DNA from: Massariosphaeria phaeospora
Lineage: Eukaryota; Ascomycota; Dothideomycetes; Pleosporales
Direction: 5' to 3'
DNA: 64,000 nucleotides
NCBI GenBank assembly: GCA_011032825.1
Contig: JAADJZ010000039.1
Coordinates: 124,001-188,000, forward strand
Shown: positions 35,760-48,242 of the stretch, piece after piece
Layout: the number at the start of each line of letters is the position of its first letter
Numbering within the stretch: the first letter of the stretch is position 1
Translations under genes and position numbers: made by a program
The notes under the pieces: generated by a model
What the model was told of the DNA's origin: nothing
Seen by the model: only the letters and a program-made list of their open reading frames with translations
The model's database searches: none

Positions 35760-36211
35760 TCGACGTGCAGCGGAGTATCTGACGTCAAGAGTTGGAGAAC
35801 GTGGAAAGCAGACAACCTCGGAACTGAAAATTCTGACAGTCAATCGAGCAAAGTTGAAATCGGTGTTTGGTTAAAGCCGACGGCCACGCAGTCCTCCCTA
35901 CGCGTGCTGAAGCTTTTAAGTCTGTCCCATGTGTAGAGTTTCGATGAAAATTCGCAGTCGTCGAGTATGGCGGGGTTTAAATAATCCCCACATCTCCGTG
36001 CCGCCGCCTGGAACAACCGCATTTGGTATAGAAAAAGACCGGAAAACAGCCGAGTGCCGCGATCGGCCAATCCCGAAGAGCTGATGTCCAAGAGTTTTCC
36101 GGGACGAGCCGTATGATTGGTGGAGAGTGCCGATGCTTTTACATAAGTGCTGTAGAAGGGAAAACATCGTCGATCAGAAGGGCGAAAGGGCAGGAGGTAG
36201 AAGGGCGGCCG
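35760..36211. other. Spacer, MFS 5' flank / unknown gene 3' flank
   Basis: A 452-bp spacer on the same-strand pair. A CCAATC on the minus strand (about 36067-36072 on +, 'gatcggccaatc') is a possible upstream element of the transporter. No gene is seen. Confidence 0.4.
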
Positions 36212-37334
36212 TTATGCGATTGACATGCCAAGCGCCTCATATTCTGGGTAGAGGACTTTACGAAACTTATGTCGCAGCATATCGTCCTCGCCAGGCCCGA
36301 GTCTTCGAGTCGGGTCGCCAATCCGAATCAAGAGCTCGTGGGCATCTACGTCCGGACATACAAGACCCAGAAGGCCCTCGACGATTGATACCGTCTTCGA
36401 CCGATCCGTCAATGCTACCACGAGGGCGTGCCAGAGGTGCGCCGGCGGAGACACTTCTGGCTCCCCAGCAGCACACGAAACGGCCGTGCCTGGCGAATGG
36501 GATGCCGAAATCTTGCGCAGAACAGAGTCATACTGGAGCTCCTGGCGATCCTGCTTCCTTTCATATGGTGTAGACGGCAGCTGGCAGACCCTAGGATCTT
36601 TCTGGCCCAGGGCCGCAACGATCTCATTATATGTCTTCGAGGACGCAAGTTCTATATAGGCCGGTTAGTGGGATTCAATGGTGGAGGCATAAGTACATAC
36701 GTAGTAGATTGGTGACGAATGTGGCGGTAGTATTGTCCTGCTCACCGTCCCGAAGGATGTCGTATATGGGGTTGGAAGGGCAGTTCTGGAGGGCTATGCA
36801 GATGATTATTGCAATGCCTCGAATGGCCCATCGCTCTTCGTGGGGGATGTCTCGCGGTCTGTTCTTATACCACTCGTCTCGTTTGAACTCCATCCATTCG
36901 TAAAACCCTTGGGCTAGAGTGCTGGTTTCGTCTTCGTTACTGGTGACCGCGGTGATGTAGGTGCTGGCAGAGCCTGGGCGGGAGGTGTATCGCGTTTGCT
37001 CGGTGGCTGTGATCGTTGTTGAGAGGGATTGACCGCGATTGTGATGCGGCGTCGCATTATTGGAGACGTTCTTTGTAATTGGGGTGCCTGCGTTTGAGGT
37101 GACTGGAGATACCGCGCTTTCGAGCACCGGTGCGGGGGCTTCGACTTTGGGCACCACTGTGGGCACCACTTTGTCGGCGGGAGCCTTGGAGGACTGGAAG
37201 AGCTTCTCGAATATTTTGGCGTTCTTGTTGAAGGATCGCTTTGTCTTGCGGCCCAAGTCCTTGATGTCGCGCGTAATGAGCTTGGTGGTCCAAGCCATAT
37301 CATACGGCAGAGGGCGCATCTTGGAAGAAGGCAT
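36212..37334 (-). CDS. Unrecognised conserved-looking fungal protein
   Basis: Two exons on the minus strand, 36701-37334 and 36212-36651, give 357 aa (1074 nt). The intron is 49 nt, phase 1, with a CTAAC branch site. The N-terminal ~60 residues are basic (KLITRDIKDLGRKTKRSFNK). A Pro/Val/Thr/Ser-rich disordered linker follows, then two helical regions: 'FYEWMEFKRDEWYKNRPRDI' to 'IIICIALQNCPSNPIYDILR', and 'VSPPAHLWHALVVALTDRSK' to 'DDMLRHKFRKVLYPEYEAL'. I recognise no domain or motif. There is no signal peptide. The hydrophobic IIICIAL segment is too short for a membrane helix and probably lies in a buried helix. The clean splice and even composition support a real gene. Function unknown. Confidence 0.72.
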
Positions 37335-38545
37335 TTCTAGATAGAGCGGGGAGCTTTTGGAAGCTGTTTAGAGGGATAGTTGAGACTGTTTACGTAGGTG
37401 TGCGTTGAGGAGAGCTGCAGCTGTTCGGCGTTGGGCGATGTGTTGATGTCGAAGACTGGTGCGAGAGGGTGGAGGGGGAGAAGTCGGAATTGCGTGTCGA
37501 GGTTTTGTTTTGTGTACTGCAGTGACGACAGTTGCGTCGGCTGATCAGGCAACCACAAGAATGAATGCGTTGCGGTTGTATCCGCTCACTGCTTTCACTG
37601 CTGCGTCGGCTCCAACCCGGATGATCCTCCACGAAGCAATTACCGTATCGAGTAGAACCCGAACTTTGAGAATATGCTCAACATGCTCATAGCAACGTCT
37701 GCTTTCGAATGGGAGAGTAGTTGGGGTCGCCTTTGCTCGCTCCAACATCGTTCACCCCCCTGCCTTTCCATAGTCGTGAGCGTTCACTCGGCAACTTTAC
37801 GCGCCTCGCCAAGTACGTACTCATTGGCCAATGATTTCCAGCAACTGTACCAAGAACATCAGTAGCTCCAAGTCTACGTAACTGTCTACGCATTAGTCTT
37901 CAACATATCAAACTGGTTTCGGCAGCCTATCATACCTTAATCCCTTAGGACAACAGGCAATGGCCATACCTTCGCAAACGCCGGAATCCCACCCGCGAAA
38001 CTACAGCTAAACAGCATGCAAACAAAAGGCCATCCCTCGACATCACTGCCATTCTCAGTCCTCATAGTTGCCAATGTTCTCATGCTCGACAACCCCCAGC
38101 AGCCACAGCAGAATCAACAAGTTGGATACTCTCCGACTCTACAACCGAGCTACTTTCTCTCATCGAATACATACATACGCTATGAATTGCATGTTCCCAA
38201 GTAGCCCCTCCCTCAACCTCTCCTAGACAACCACCCCAAATCAGCACCGAACCGAGCGCCATCTCAATATCCGAGCGTAGTCGATGCCACCAGCACATCA
38301 TCAATCCCCAGTTCCTACGAGCACGCGGCGAACAACTACTCCGAAGTTATACGGCGGGAACGGTACAGAGGGCGACAGAGAAGTGTTCGCGTGCTCTTAG
38401 CGAAGGAGCTTCGTTTTTTTGTCCGGAGGGCGACGCGGCACGACGCCGCTTTGGAAAGCCCGCAAGGCTGCCTTATGATAATGCGCGCATGAAAGGTCCA
38501 GTAGATTGATAGATACGACTTCGATGAATCGAGATGACAACGTGC

Positions 38546-38567
38546 TGGTTTGGTTTGGTTTGGTTTC
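38546..38567. repeat. (GGTTT)n pentanucleotide array
   Basis: About four units directly visible. Confidence 0.88.
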
Positions 38568-39498
38568 GCATGAGATGAGGTCAGCATCAACATCAGACAT
38601 CGAATCGAATTGTGGCGCAGACATCATCCCCAGCCACACCCCACACCCCACCACCCGGAACCCCATCCCATCCAATCCAGACCCTCTCCTTACCAACCAC
38701 CACGATTCATCATCATCGTGCACCCTCCCTCTACATTTCCCACTAGCCCGTAGGCTCCAGTCCAACTACTATACTAATCCCCAACGCCTCGGAACCGATA
38801 ACCTCGGCACTCTCCCTGAGTCATCGCATCCCATCCCATTCAGTCGAAGTAATCCAATCTACTACTATAGCGGCCGCCGCCGCCAAACCGTCCCCTCGGT
38901 CAACCACGGCGAACTGAACTGAACTGCGGAGCGCGGATTATCAAAGCAAGAAAGCGTTAGGTAGAGTCTCTAGGTTCAGCCTTGTAGCACATGTCCAGGG
39001 CAAGCGGCACGAGTAACGCAACTGGTTTGATCGTAGGAGGCGTCCTATCTCCTATCTTCCTCCCTATCCACATTCATTATATATTTAGACGCCCGTAGAA
39101 ACGCGGTTATGATGAACACGTAGTGGCCCTCAGGAGTTAGTAGCGTAGCTACCTACACCATCTCCCCTAATCTACCATAGGTAGGTACCAAGAAACACCT
39201 GTGCTCATGCTCACTGGACTACTGTAGTATACCGATGGAATCATTGACGAACATCTTCATCCTATACTTCAGAAACGAGTCTGTCTACCCAGATCAGATC
39301 GATGATTCCCACCCAGCACGCTTGCTCCCACCTATACTTCCCCTAAGAAGTCCGCCCTCCATTCCATCGCCCCTCCCACCAACCACCAACCACCAATCCC
39401 TAATACCAACTCGCAATAGGTACTGTATGCTCATAACCCAAGCCCCTGATTTGGTTTGGGTTGGTTTGGGTTGATTTAGTTCAGTTTCCTCTGGCACC

Positions 39499-39535
39499 GC
39501 ACCGCACCGAACCGAACCAAACCGAACCGAACCGC
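39499..39535. repeat. (ACCGA)n pentanucleotide array, imperfect
   Basis: About seven units with substitutions (ACCGC, ACCAA). Confidence 0.88.
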
Positions 39536-39898
39536 CGTCGCATTACCAACAACATTCCAGACCAAGCAAAAGCGGTAGTTCTCCGTCGCTTCACCTCCTA
39601 CTTACTAGCAGGCACCCAATTCTCCAGCCTCGTCTCGATACGAGAAATAGCGGCGACGATCGCTCGATCGATTAATCGCAGCAAGGCATCCATAAATTCG
39701 AAGAGCTACAGTATCAGTATGAGCCGAACATACTGGTATATGTAGGGCAACTTCGGGTGTCGTGTACGTGTACTAAGCACCACTAAATGTAAAAGCAGCC
39801 GGTATGTATAATCAACGGAAATAGTTACGTGAATAGATGATACACACGTCGTAGCCAAAGCAAAAGGCACAACTAAATAACTAACCTACTTGTATCCA

Positions 39899-39922
39899 TC
39901 TGAACTGAACTGAACTGAACTG
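39899..39922. repeat. (TGAAC)n pentanucleotide array
   Basis: About five units. The same motif appears in reverse-complement form as (GTTCA)n near 48004-48044. Confidence 0.9.
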
Positions 39923-40000
39923 CTGTCTAAAGTATACAAACCACAACACACACTATGAGCATCTCACGCGGTCCATCAGTATAGTAAATAGCAAAATACC

Positions 40001-40036
40001 ATCATCATTATCATCATCATCATCATCATCATCACC
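40001..40036. repeat. (CAT)n trinucleotide array
   Basis: A CATCATCATTATCAT... run of about twelve units with one interruption. Confidence 0.9.
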
Positions 40037-40642
40037 ATCGTCTTCAAAACCGATTGATTGTCTATGCAGATATAAACACGTCGTTGCATTCAAAGTACTA
40101 ATTGACCACTATCTCACCGCGCGCGCGTAGTGCGTACCCATCCGTCCGCCCACGCACCCCAACCCCAACCCCAAAAACAAAACCAAAACCAAAGCAAAAA
40201 AGTGTGTATCATCTACTCAGAACTTTTTTTATAGTCGTCGAGTCCCTATTAAAAGCGCCGGCAGTTCAGTTCAGTTCATTTCCCAAATCCACCCATTCTA
40301 AAGAAAGTGACAAGAGGTGCGACTTCCCATCCCATCCCATCCCGAGTGGGGCAAAAACAAAAAGAGCAAACAATAACAAAAGCAGATCAGATTCGACAAC
40401 CGAAAACAGACCCTCCGTCATTGCATGCACATGGAGTCAGTCAGTCGGGTCATCATACCACAAGCCTGCCTCGCCTGATCAAAAAAGGTTGCGTGCCAAC
40501 AGGATGTACAGGAAGTGAAAGCATGTACGACCAACACACAGCGTGTCGGATGGTCGGACGGTCGGACGGTCGGAGGGGGGTCTAGATATCAAGGCGAAGA
40601 ACCATTAACTTTTAGTGTCTGAAATGTACCCTACCAGTACGC

Positions 40643-40662
40643 CGGATCGGATCGGATCGGAT
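40643..40662. repeat. (GGATC)n pentanucleotide array
   Basis: Four perfect units, just 3' of the SFP1 stop. Confidence 0.88.
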
Positions 40663-40818
40663 GTTGGCCAAAAAACATCGCAAGAGCCCAAGTCTAGGTG
40701 GAGAACGCCGTATAGCCATCGGGGCCAGATCGTAGGAAATTTGAGAAAACTTTTTGTCGCGCAGAACGTCGGCGGATGGAGCTCTCTGTTGCGTCTCCGT
40801 CATATGTCGTTTAGTGTC

Positions 40819-42640
40819 TCAATACAGGGGCGTATCCATACCGGCCATACCAGCGCCCGCAACGTTGGCACCGACATTCATACCCTGGAGATTGGTAGTG
40901 AGAGCGAGTCGCTGGGCTTGCAATTCCGGATTGCACTTCGCTGAGTGAGTTTTGTGGTACTTGAGGCCATTCAGGTTTTTATAGCGTTTGCCGCATATAG
41001 TGCAACGATACGGCTTCTCTTTTTCCATGCCCTGAGTCCCAGGGTAGGGGATCGAAGTTGTGGGGTCGACGATAGAGTATGTCCCGTCCTCGTTGTCCTT
41101 GAGTTGCTGACTTTGGTGGCCGTGCTATTATCGAGTTAGCGCATTGCTGGTTTAGTGGAGAGATGCGTACATACCTGTTTGTGATACTTGAGACCGTTCT
41201 GGTTCTTGTATGCCTTTTCGCAGCCAATAACGGGGCACTTGAATGGCTTATGTTCCTCCAGAAAAGTTGTTTGAGTGTTCTGCTGTTCTGGAAACGGTTG
41301 CGCTAGGTCGATCTGGTCTCCACTCGGGAAGTTCTGCTGTAAGAAAGCAGCCTGTAGATGTTGTCGCTGCATCTGGGCATTGTTCCCCTGCTTACTGTAC
41401 AAACGCTTACCAGGCTGATCAATGGTACCGTCAAAGCCAGCCATACCCCCGAATGCGGAGTTGCCGAGGTTTATATCCATACCCATGGCCTGCATTCCCT
41501 GCGTTGTTCGGTAGAAATTGAAGTGGTCCATGTCGAGCTCAGCTGGAGTGCCGGGGTGCGAAGACTCCTCGGAACTTCGGCTGTGGATACTTTGCATAGG
41601 TACGGTTCCGAGCGTGGGCGTGTTGACGGACGAGACAGTGGGGTTGTTCTGCAGGTTGTATTGTTGCGACGCCGCAGGCGTAGTTGGTGTCGATGTTCGC
41701 AGTCCTTGGTGGGTCGGCGCGGTATTCGCGAGGTTCACGTTTAGAGGCTGTAGCTGGCTCTGTTTCTGGTTGAATTGCGACTGTTGAGCAGGGAAAGGTA
41801 ACGGTGCCTCTTCGATCGACGCTAGCCCGTCATTAATGTCATCCATTTCCATGTCCTCCAAAGAGTCCATGTCGTGCACAGTCGATAGATTCGTCCGGTT
41901 GAAGCCATCGGAGCCAAGGCGCTGTGTGCGAGACCCGCCCATTGAGCCTGCTCGTGGATGAAAACCATGCTGTGTCTGTGCTGCTGGCTCTCCTTGTGCC
42001 TGCGTTGGCCCAGGTGTTGTAGCTCCACTTGCGCCTGAGGGGTCGTTTGGTGGGTTCAGGCCGCCTTGTGCGGGCTGCGAGTTCCGCGGAGCAGGGGCGT
42101 TCGCATGTGTTTCTTCAAAGTGTCGTAGAAGGTCGTGTAATGAGGGAAGGATAAGACCACAGCAGGTGAAGTCCTTCATGAAGGCTGCTTCCATCTTCGG
42201 GAGGTACGAAGAGGAGTGGTACGACGGCGATTGGTTGTAGTTGGCCGGAGAGGTTCCCGACATGGAGATGCTGCGCATTTAGATTAGCTTGTGTACGTTG
42301 AGAGTCTGACGTTTGGTGATACTTACTCGTCGCGGATCCAGGAGCCTGCACCCCAGCTCATTCCAGCAACGAGACTACCCATGTTGTTGCTCTCTCGCCG
42401 CGGCCTGTCCTTCATTGTGATGGGTGTCGCGCCACTGCTGTAGTATGACGAGCTGAGACCATTGCCGATGGACTCTTGAACATCAGGGCCGTTGCCATTC
42501 TGCTGGTTTGGAGTGGTGCTCAGGTTGTGATTCGCCTTCGCCTGTCGGAGCGCAAATGTCAAGTTCGAGGGCTGGTTTTGCGGCGACTTTGAGCTAAAGG
42601 GTGGGGGTGATATGTCGATGGGCGCGGCTGTCTGTGCCAT
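40819..42640 (-). CDS. SFP1: SFP1-type split C2H2 zinc-finger transcription regulator
   Basis: Three exons on the minus strand, 42327-42640, 41175-42270 and 40819-41124, give 571 aa (1716 nt). Introns are 56 and 50 nt. The N-terminus begins '[15 protein letters not shown]' and carries 'NLTFALRQA' and '[12 protein letters not shown]', then '[20 protein letters not shown]' with a CC...H...H atypical finger. A long Gln/Asn/Ser/Thr-rich middle follows. The C-terminus has two fingers, '[19 protein letters not shown]' and '[20 protein letters not shown]', split by ~45 residues. This split-finger layout is characteristic of Sfp1, which in yeast drives ribosomal-protein and ribosome-biogenesis genes under TOR/PKA control. 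The ATG at 42640 matches the usual start of this family, but the open frame extends a further 224 codons upstream without a stop. Confidence 0.9.
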
Positions 42641-43312
42641 GTCGCGCAACGAGCCCTGTGGTGGACTCTCTGGGAACAGGGGAAAGCTGCAGTCGCCCGC
42701 GTCTTCGAACAGAAGCTCGGATTCGGGCAGCAGGCTACGTGAAGCCCCGAGCTCGTGTGGCTTGCGGCACCAGGAGAAGTAGAGATCGCTGTCCCTCTTG
42801 GAGCGTCCAAAGTGTGGCGAGGCAGCCTGCTCAACGGGGGTGCTGATGGGGGTCGAGTCTGCGGTCGATGCGCGGCCACGGTCGCTGGTGACGGGCGAGT
42901 GGCAGAGTGGTGGCGGCGTCTCCTGGGAATCCAGCTTCACGGTAGCGGCAGGTAACGGTGCAGAAGGTGGGCGGGCAGCGTAAGTTGCGGGCAGCGGGGC
43001 GGGTTGGGTTGGGATGACTGTGTGGCGGCTCTCTGCGCGCGGGGCTGGTGGGAGCAAGTGACACGGAGACTCGAGAAAGATATTGGGGAGCAGTCGCAGG
43101 CGGGGCGCGAGGAAGACAATTGACGGCGGACGACGTGCCGGGCGCGCGATCGGAATAAATGGAGTCGCTGGGATCGAGCGGTGACCACGACTGACGACTG
43201 GCCGCTGGCCGAGCGCTCCCTGGTCTCTAGAGCGGCCTGCGTGCTCGGCGAAGGTACTCGACGGATCCCTGAAACGGGCGGCCGAATCACAAGCCGGGGC
43301 ACGCGGGACGCA
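42641..43312 (-). other. Stop-free in-frame extension upstream of the SFP1 ATG
   Basis: On the minus strand the SFP1 frame stays open for 224 codons (672 nt) above the chosen ATG, back to a TAG at 43313-43315. The stretch has no ATG in frame; the first near-cognate codon is a TTG at 43057. The translated extension is rich in Pro, Ala, Arg and Ser. The part after 43057 looks most protein-like (SWCRKPHELGASRSLLPESE). It could be a 5' leader that is GC-rich and therefore poor in stops, a spliced upstream coding exon, or a non-AUG-initiated extension. Confidence 0.5.
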
Positions 43313-43902
43313 CTATTACGCTGTGTAGTGGGCGGCGGCGTCACGGAAGCTGCCGGGGGGGTGGCGATCAGTGAACACTACAGTGCGGGCGCGAGGGTGC
43401 TGGGGGATGGGCGGGGCAGAATGGGAGTGAGAGGTTCAGATGCGCGAAGAAGACAGTTGGAGGTTGTTAAGTAGACGGGTTGGGCAGATGGATTAGATAT
43501 GCGAGTGCCGTCACTGGAACAGCTTGAAGGCCCCTCTGATGATTCTAGTGGAACTGTGGTTGAAGTGCAGCACGGCCGAGGCAGGCAGGAGCACGGCCAC
43601 GGCCACGGCCACGGTCGCGCCTCCCTCTGGCCATGTGCGGTTGTGGGTTGTGCTCCTCCAGCGCGTAGGCAGGGTGGCAGGGCAGCCGGCAGCCGCGGCT
43701 CTGCAGTCTGGTCGTCTGGTTGTCTGGTCGGCTGGTCGGGTCTGGCAGCGACGATGCGACTCCAGCGGGCGGGTGGTGCTGTTGGCGTCCCTCCCATCGT
43801 GGGCCAACACTGAACAGAGAACAGCAAGTAACTGTGGGCGCGCTTGCCAGTCCAAGTGCCAGGCCATCTTGCAACGTCGAGCAGGTGGTAGTAGAGGTAT
43901 GC

Positions 43903-43935
43903 TGCTCAGTGCTCAGTGCTCAGTGCTGAGTGCTC
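43903..43935. repeat. (GTGCTCA)n heptanucleotide array
   Basis: Four to five units (gctcagt gctcagt gctcagt gctgagt gctca), slightly imperfect. Confidence 0.88.
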
Positions 43936-46900
43936 ACCGCGCTCAGCACCCCTCATCCCTGGCTTCTTCTAGAAGGCGGACCGCTCTTTCTCGCGCTCGC
44001 GCTCGTTCCACGTGGCGTTGAACCACCTGGCACCTGGGCAGTGGACATCCAACCTGTTACCTTGGGCCTCCGATCAAAACAGACACAGCCCTCGGGCGTG
44101 TGCAACATTCCACCTGGCACCCAGGGCCCGCCGTTGGCACTTGGGACCAAGCACGTGTGGGTCGTGCCCAGCAAGAGATGCAACCGGCGCCGGCTGCTGC
44201 AGGTGCGTTCGACTGTCGACATTAGCCCCGGCTGCCCGGCGCCCTGTCATTGGACTGCGTAATTGTTCCCTTGGGCGTCTCCTGCCGCACCGTTCACGGG
44301 ACCACCCAACAACTATCCATGCATGGGCATGAACATCATCCGTCGTCCCCTGCTGGCGCTGTGCGAGGCGACGAGTACTAGTGCTCCTCCGTAGTGGCTT
44401 GTAAAGCATTGCATCTCGCCGCCCGTTGCCTGCATACCTCTCTCCCGCGACTGCCGGTCTCGCCTGGGCGTCTTCTTGCATCTCTGGACCTTCGACGTCG
44501 TGCTCCCGGCCAGCTCGGCAGTATGCAGCAGCATCAGCTCGGCTGGGCAGCCTGTTTGGGCATGCTGGCACCGGATTACCTCTTTTGCGGCACCGACGAC
44601 AAGCGGCGCAGCCCACCCCCGCGATTAGCTCCATAACCATACTCCCAACTCCGTACACTCACAGTTCACTACATACAGTCCATGTGTATGCAATACTCCC
44701 AGCTCGGCCGTGTAGCAGCGAAGCGCATACTGACATCATCTATGTCTGGTCCCGGAAGCATCTTCCACTTTACCTTTAGTAGGCTGTTTGGTGAGTCCTC
44801 CGCGCCTCCGGTGCCATTCTGGCCCAGTTCAGCATGGCCCATGGCCATTGGCACTACAGCTGCGACCAGAGGCAATCCGGGACGCCCGCTCGCCTCGCAG
44901 CCGCTGCCATCACCTACTTGTACAGCCATCCGAATACTGGGTGGCACACAAGCTGACTCTGCATGGACACTTTGGAGCCGAAGCCAGTGACTTCACAACA
45001 AATATGCACCACCAACCTATCACAACCTCACCCCGGATACATACCCCGTACCCCGCGCCTGGTGGGCGCCGCCATGTCGTTTCCTAGACGGTGAGTTACT
45101 CGCGGTTCCTTTAAAACTTTCCAGGTCGACGTCTTCCCTTTCCGCATTCAGACACACGCAGCCTCGTGACCTCGTCCGATGACCGGAGCTCGAAACATCC
45201 AGATTACAGGTCCAATTAGAAATTGTCGCCCCTGTAAACAAGAAGCTTCTTTCCGGGCCATTGGCTGAACTCGGTCTTCGGGGCACCGTTACTGTCCCGC
45301 ATGTGCGCCCCCATTCTCAACTCCCACGCCGCCCACGCATGGCTCGACTAGGATCCCATATTGGAGCAGTACGGATTCTGCAGCACGTTGATGTAAACCG
45401 GGCAATCTTATCCCATGGCGATGAGGAAAGGAGACTCGAGTCCAACGTCAAAACGAAACCTACCGGAAATAGTGATAGACTTCTGCTGGAGGTAACCCCC
45501 GGGAAACTAGACCAGAGCAAAGCGTACCACCTACACCGCCAACCTGGCATCGTTTACAGTACACATGCCTTGTCGTCATACTGGGTTGCGGGCTAGATCC
45601 ACGGCACATCCTTGATCCACCGCTAGCCCCTTTAGGAATAGCGCCCCATGCCTGCGACGTAAAGTTCATCCTGCTACGCGAGTATCTGCATACCCGCCCT
45701 CACTTCTACCTACTGCGATACGGTGGTAGCAAAAACAACATTTCGAGACGGGAGGACCAGATGTGCGGCTTTTGAGCATATGTTGGCAGCAGCAACTATG
45801 CGACCCCATAGAGTGGTCCGCCCATCGAGGTCCATCCCGGCACACTAATTGTTGGAGCAGGTCAGGCGAGCAGATACCGTAGTACACCGCGTACTTGGTT
45901 ACTGCTCTACCTCTTTGAGCAGAAGGAGCTGACCGCATCTTATGGGTGTAGGCAAGAGCGGCAGCCATCGCACGTTAACCGCCGGGCGGTAATTCGCATG
46001 CGGCATCTCTCTATCCCGGTTCTCACTTCGCGGGCCGTCTTTGCTCTCTAGGTCTTCCATGGCACTGGTAACACGTCGAGAGCCAAGAGGGGGAATTGTG
46101 GGCCCGGGGTTGGTGTCGTTCAGCAGTTGGCGGTGAAAGGCGTGTCTGAATGCGAGATCGGAGTTGCATCACGCTACCTACCGCTCGCTGCATTTCTCGA
46201 GCAGATAAACTCGACTCTCCACTTTCACTTTGTCCAGAATCCACCCTCAACACTACCTTTGTACTTGTGACTTCCGGCTGGGTCTGACGCATGCAAGGCC
46301 ATGCGCAGGTCCACATCCAAGTACGTAATGACATCTGCGTTCGACTGGTCGACGCAGGGTCTGTTCCTGCATTCCCGCAGTGGAGGCTCAACTGTTGTCA
46401 GCTTACTGTTATGTCCGCTTACCATCGGGCAGTCTAGGCAGATCTGCTCTACCTGGCCGACTGGGTACCTAGCCGAGCACCTGACCTACACTTGTCAGAT
46501 AATCCGAGAGTTTAGATGTCATACGGGTTGAAACCACATCAGCTGCCTCTCTGCATTCAACTTGAATCAACAAGGCGCCCCGGGGCCTTCGGAGAGAAGT
46601 TCTACACTCTACGTTTCTTCATGTCTACAACATCTTGTTTTACTTACACAAGGTGTAAAAGGTCTAAGGTGTCTACCAGTTCTGAAAAGTAACAAGTTAA
46701 CCCTACACATCACCCGTCCATGCAGCTCAGCTCGACATACTGCACAGCCGGCATCTTGCATCCATGCCCAATCTCCGATTCCGATCCCCCTAGCTGACAG
46801 CCCTAGTTCCCGCATTCGGACCGACGCACTTGTGGGTATGTACATTCGTAGTTCATGCAGTTAGTTGGGCCCGTCCGTCCGTCCGTGGTAACGGGCAACC

Positions 46901-48005
46901 GACGGTCGCCATCGATTCCTGCCGGCGCCACTCGTGCACTACTCGTGCACTACTCAACCCGACCCGGGAGCACAGGACGGGACATGATATCTGGCGCTTT
47001 GGTACCCACTCCCTCCTGTGTTGGCATCAATCAAACAAATGTTCGTTCCGATGTTTGTTTGTAGCGGGCATGTTGGACTTGGGAACATTGGAGGTATTGG
47101 ATACTCAAAGAGGTTTGTCTTAATCTGCGGTATTGACAGGGTTTTACTTTGTTTTACTGCGCGCACGTTGTGATTGATTTCGATGCGGAATTCTGATAGT
47201 AGCATGCGACCGAAACTCACCCTGTATGTAAAGGTAACTGCAGCATGTAATCAGCAGCAGCCTATACGTTCGGAAGACACTACGACTATATATGTGCATG
47301 TACCACGAACCCAACTAGCTACAAACACAAGCAATATTCCCATCTCAACCTCAACTAGGTTAATTAATTAATCCTGTCTTTACACCACACCCACGTCTTG
47401 GTGACTAACAAAGGCCTTGTACGTACAACTCTTATCTATCAACAGCGCAAGAAGATTAACTATACGCTTTCTTTCTTTCTCCCTCTCTACCTCTTCACAG
47501 AGATAATATACTATACAACACCTCTACATCAACAAGGTGTACATTTAATATACCCTAGGCCTGTACGAACGAATGCAGATCGCTATATTAGCTAGGAAAA
47601 AAGTTGAATGGGGATTTATATGCATATGCGTATATAGAGACGCGGCTTACTACCTACCTACGACTCTGAAAGAAGTTGCTGTAAGGAAAAGGTAGATGGA
47701 TGGATATGGCTGTGTATACAGCTAAGCTGAGCTAAGCTGTGACTGACTGACTGAATGTAGACTATGCATGAGGTGCCCTTGTTTGTCTATGTATACGATA
47801 ATTGTATGTATCTATGTGTATATTTCTGAAGATAAATATCCAACACTCACTTGTAGAAGAACAACACGCGCGCAGCTTTCTTCCAAGGTTTATGATATCC
47901 TCTCTGCTTCTGCTTCTATCTATTCTATCCGTACGTTCTCATTCTATACCCTGTGTACTTGTATCTGCACTCTTATACATCGCCTCCTCTCCTCTCCTCT
48001 CCAGC

Positions 48006-48044
48006 TCAGTTCAGTTCAGTTCAGTTTAGTTCAGTTCAGTTCAG
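48006..48044. repeat. (CAGTT)n pentanucleotide array
   Basis: About eight units with one substitution (AGTTT). Confidence 0.9.
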
Positions 48045-48169
48045 GCTTGTTCCATCTGCTTTCGACGCTGGATCTGGACCGTACGTAATATGCATAGCTG
48101 TTCATCGTACCTACTCGCTTTGACCTCTCGCTCTCGCTCGCTTTGACACTGCTAGTTACTCGTATGCTG

Positions 48170-48242
48170 CATAGCTGCGTAGCTGTGTAGCTGTGTAGCT
48201 GTGTAGCTGTGTAGCTGTGTAGCTGCGTAGCTATGTAGCTGC
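48170..48242. repeat. (AGCTGTGT)n octanucleotide array
   Basis: About nine units of AGCTGTGT/AGCTGCGT/AGCTATGT. AGCT in each unit is a palindrome, so the array repeats a restriction-site-like core every 8 bp. Confidence 0.9.

Larger units (their letters stand above)
37335..40818. other. Long microsatellite-rich intergenic region 3' of SFP1
   Basis: About 3.5 kb with no credible gene. It contains at least six pentanucleotide arrays: (GGTTT)n at about 38546-38567 and 39449-39474; (ACCGA)n at about 39499-39535; (TGAAC)n at about 39899-39922; (CAGTT)n at about 40262-40278; and (GGATC)n at about 40643-40662. There is also a (CAT)n run at 40001-40036. The pieces in between are non-repetitive and have short random-looking frames. 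Confidence 0.6.

Noticed and set aside
44074..44658. A 194-codon minus-strand frame upstream of SFP1
   Set aside because: Arg/Cys/Gly-rich, with overlapping frames of similar length on the other strand. No family similarity.
38546..48044. Pentanucleotide arrays as interstitial telomeric repeats
   Set aside because: The units (GGTTT, GAACT, ACCGA) are not the TTAGGG unit used by filamentous ascomycetes. They differ from each other, so they are ordinary microsatellites.
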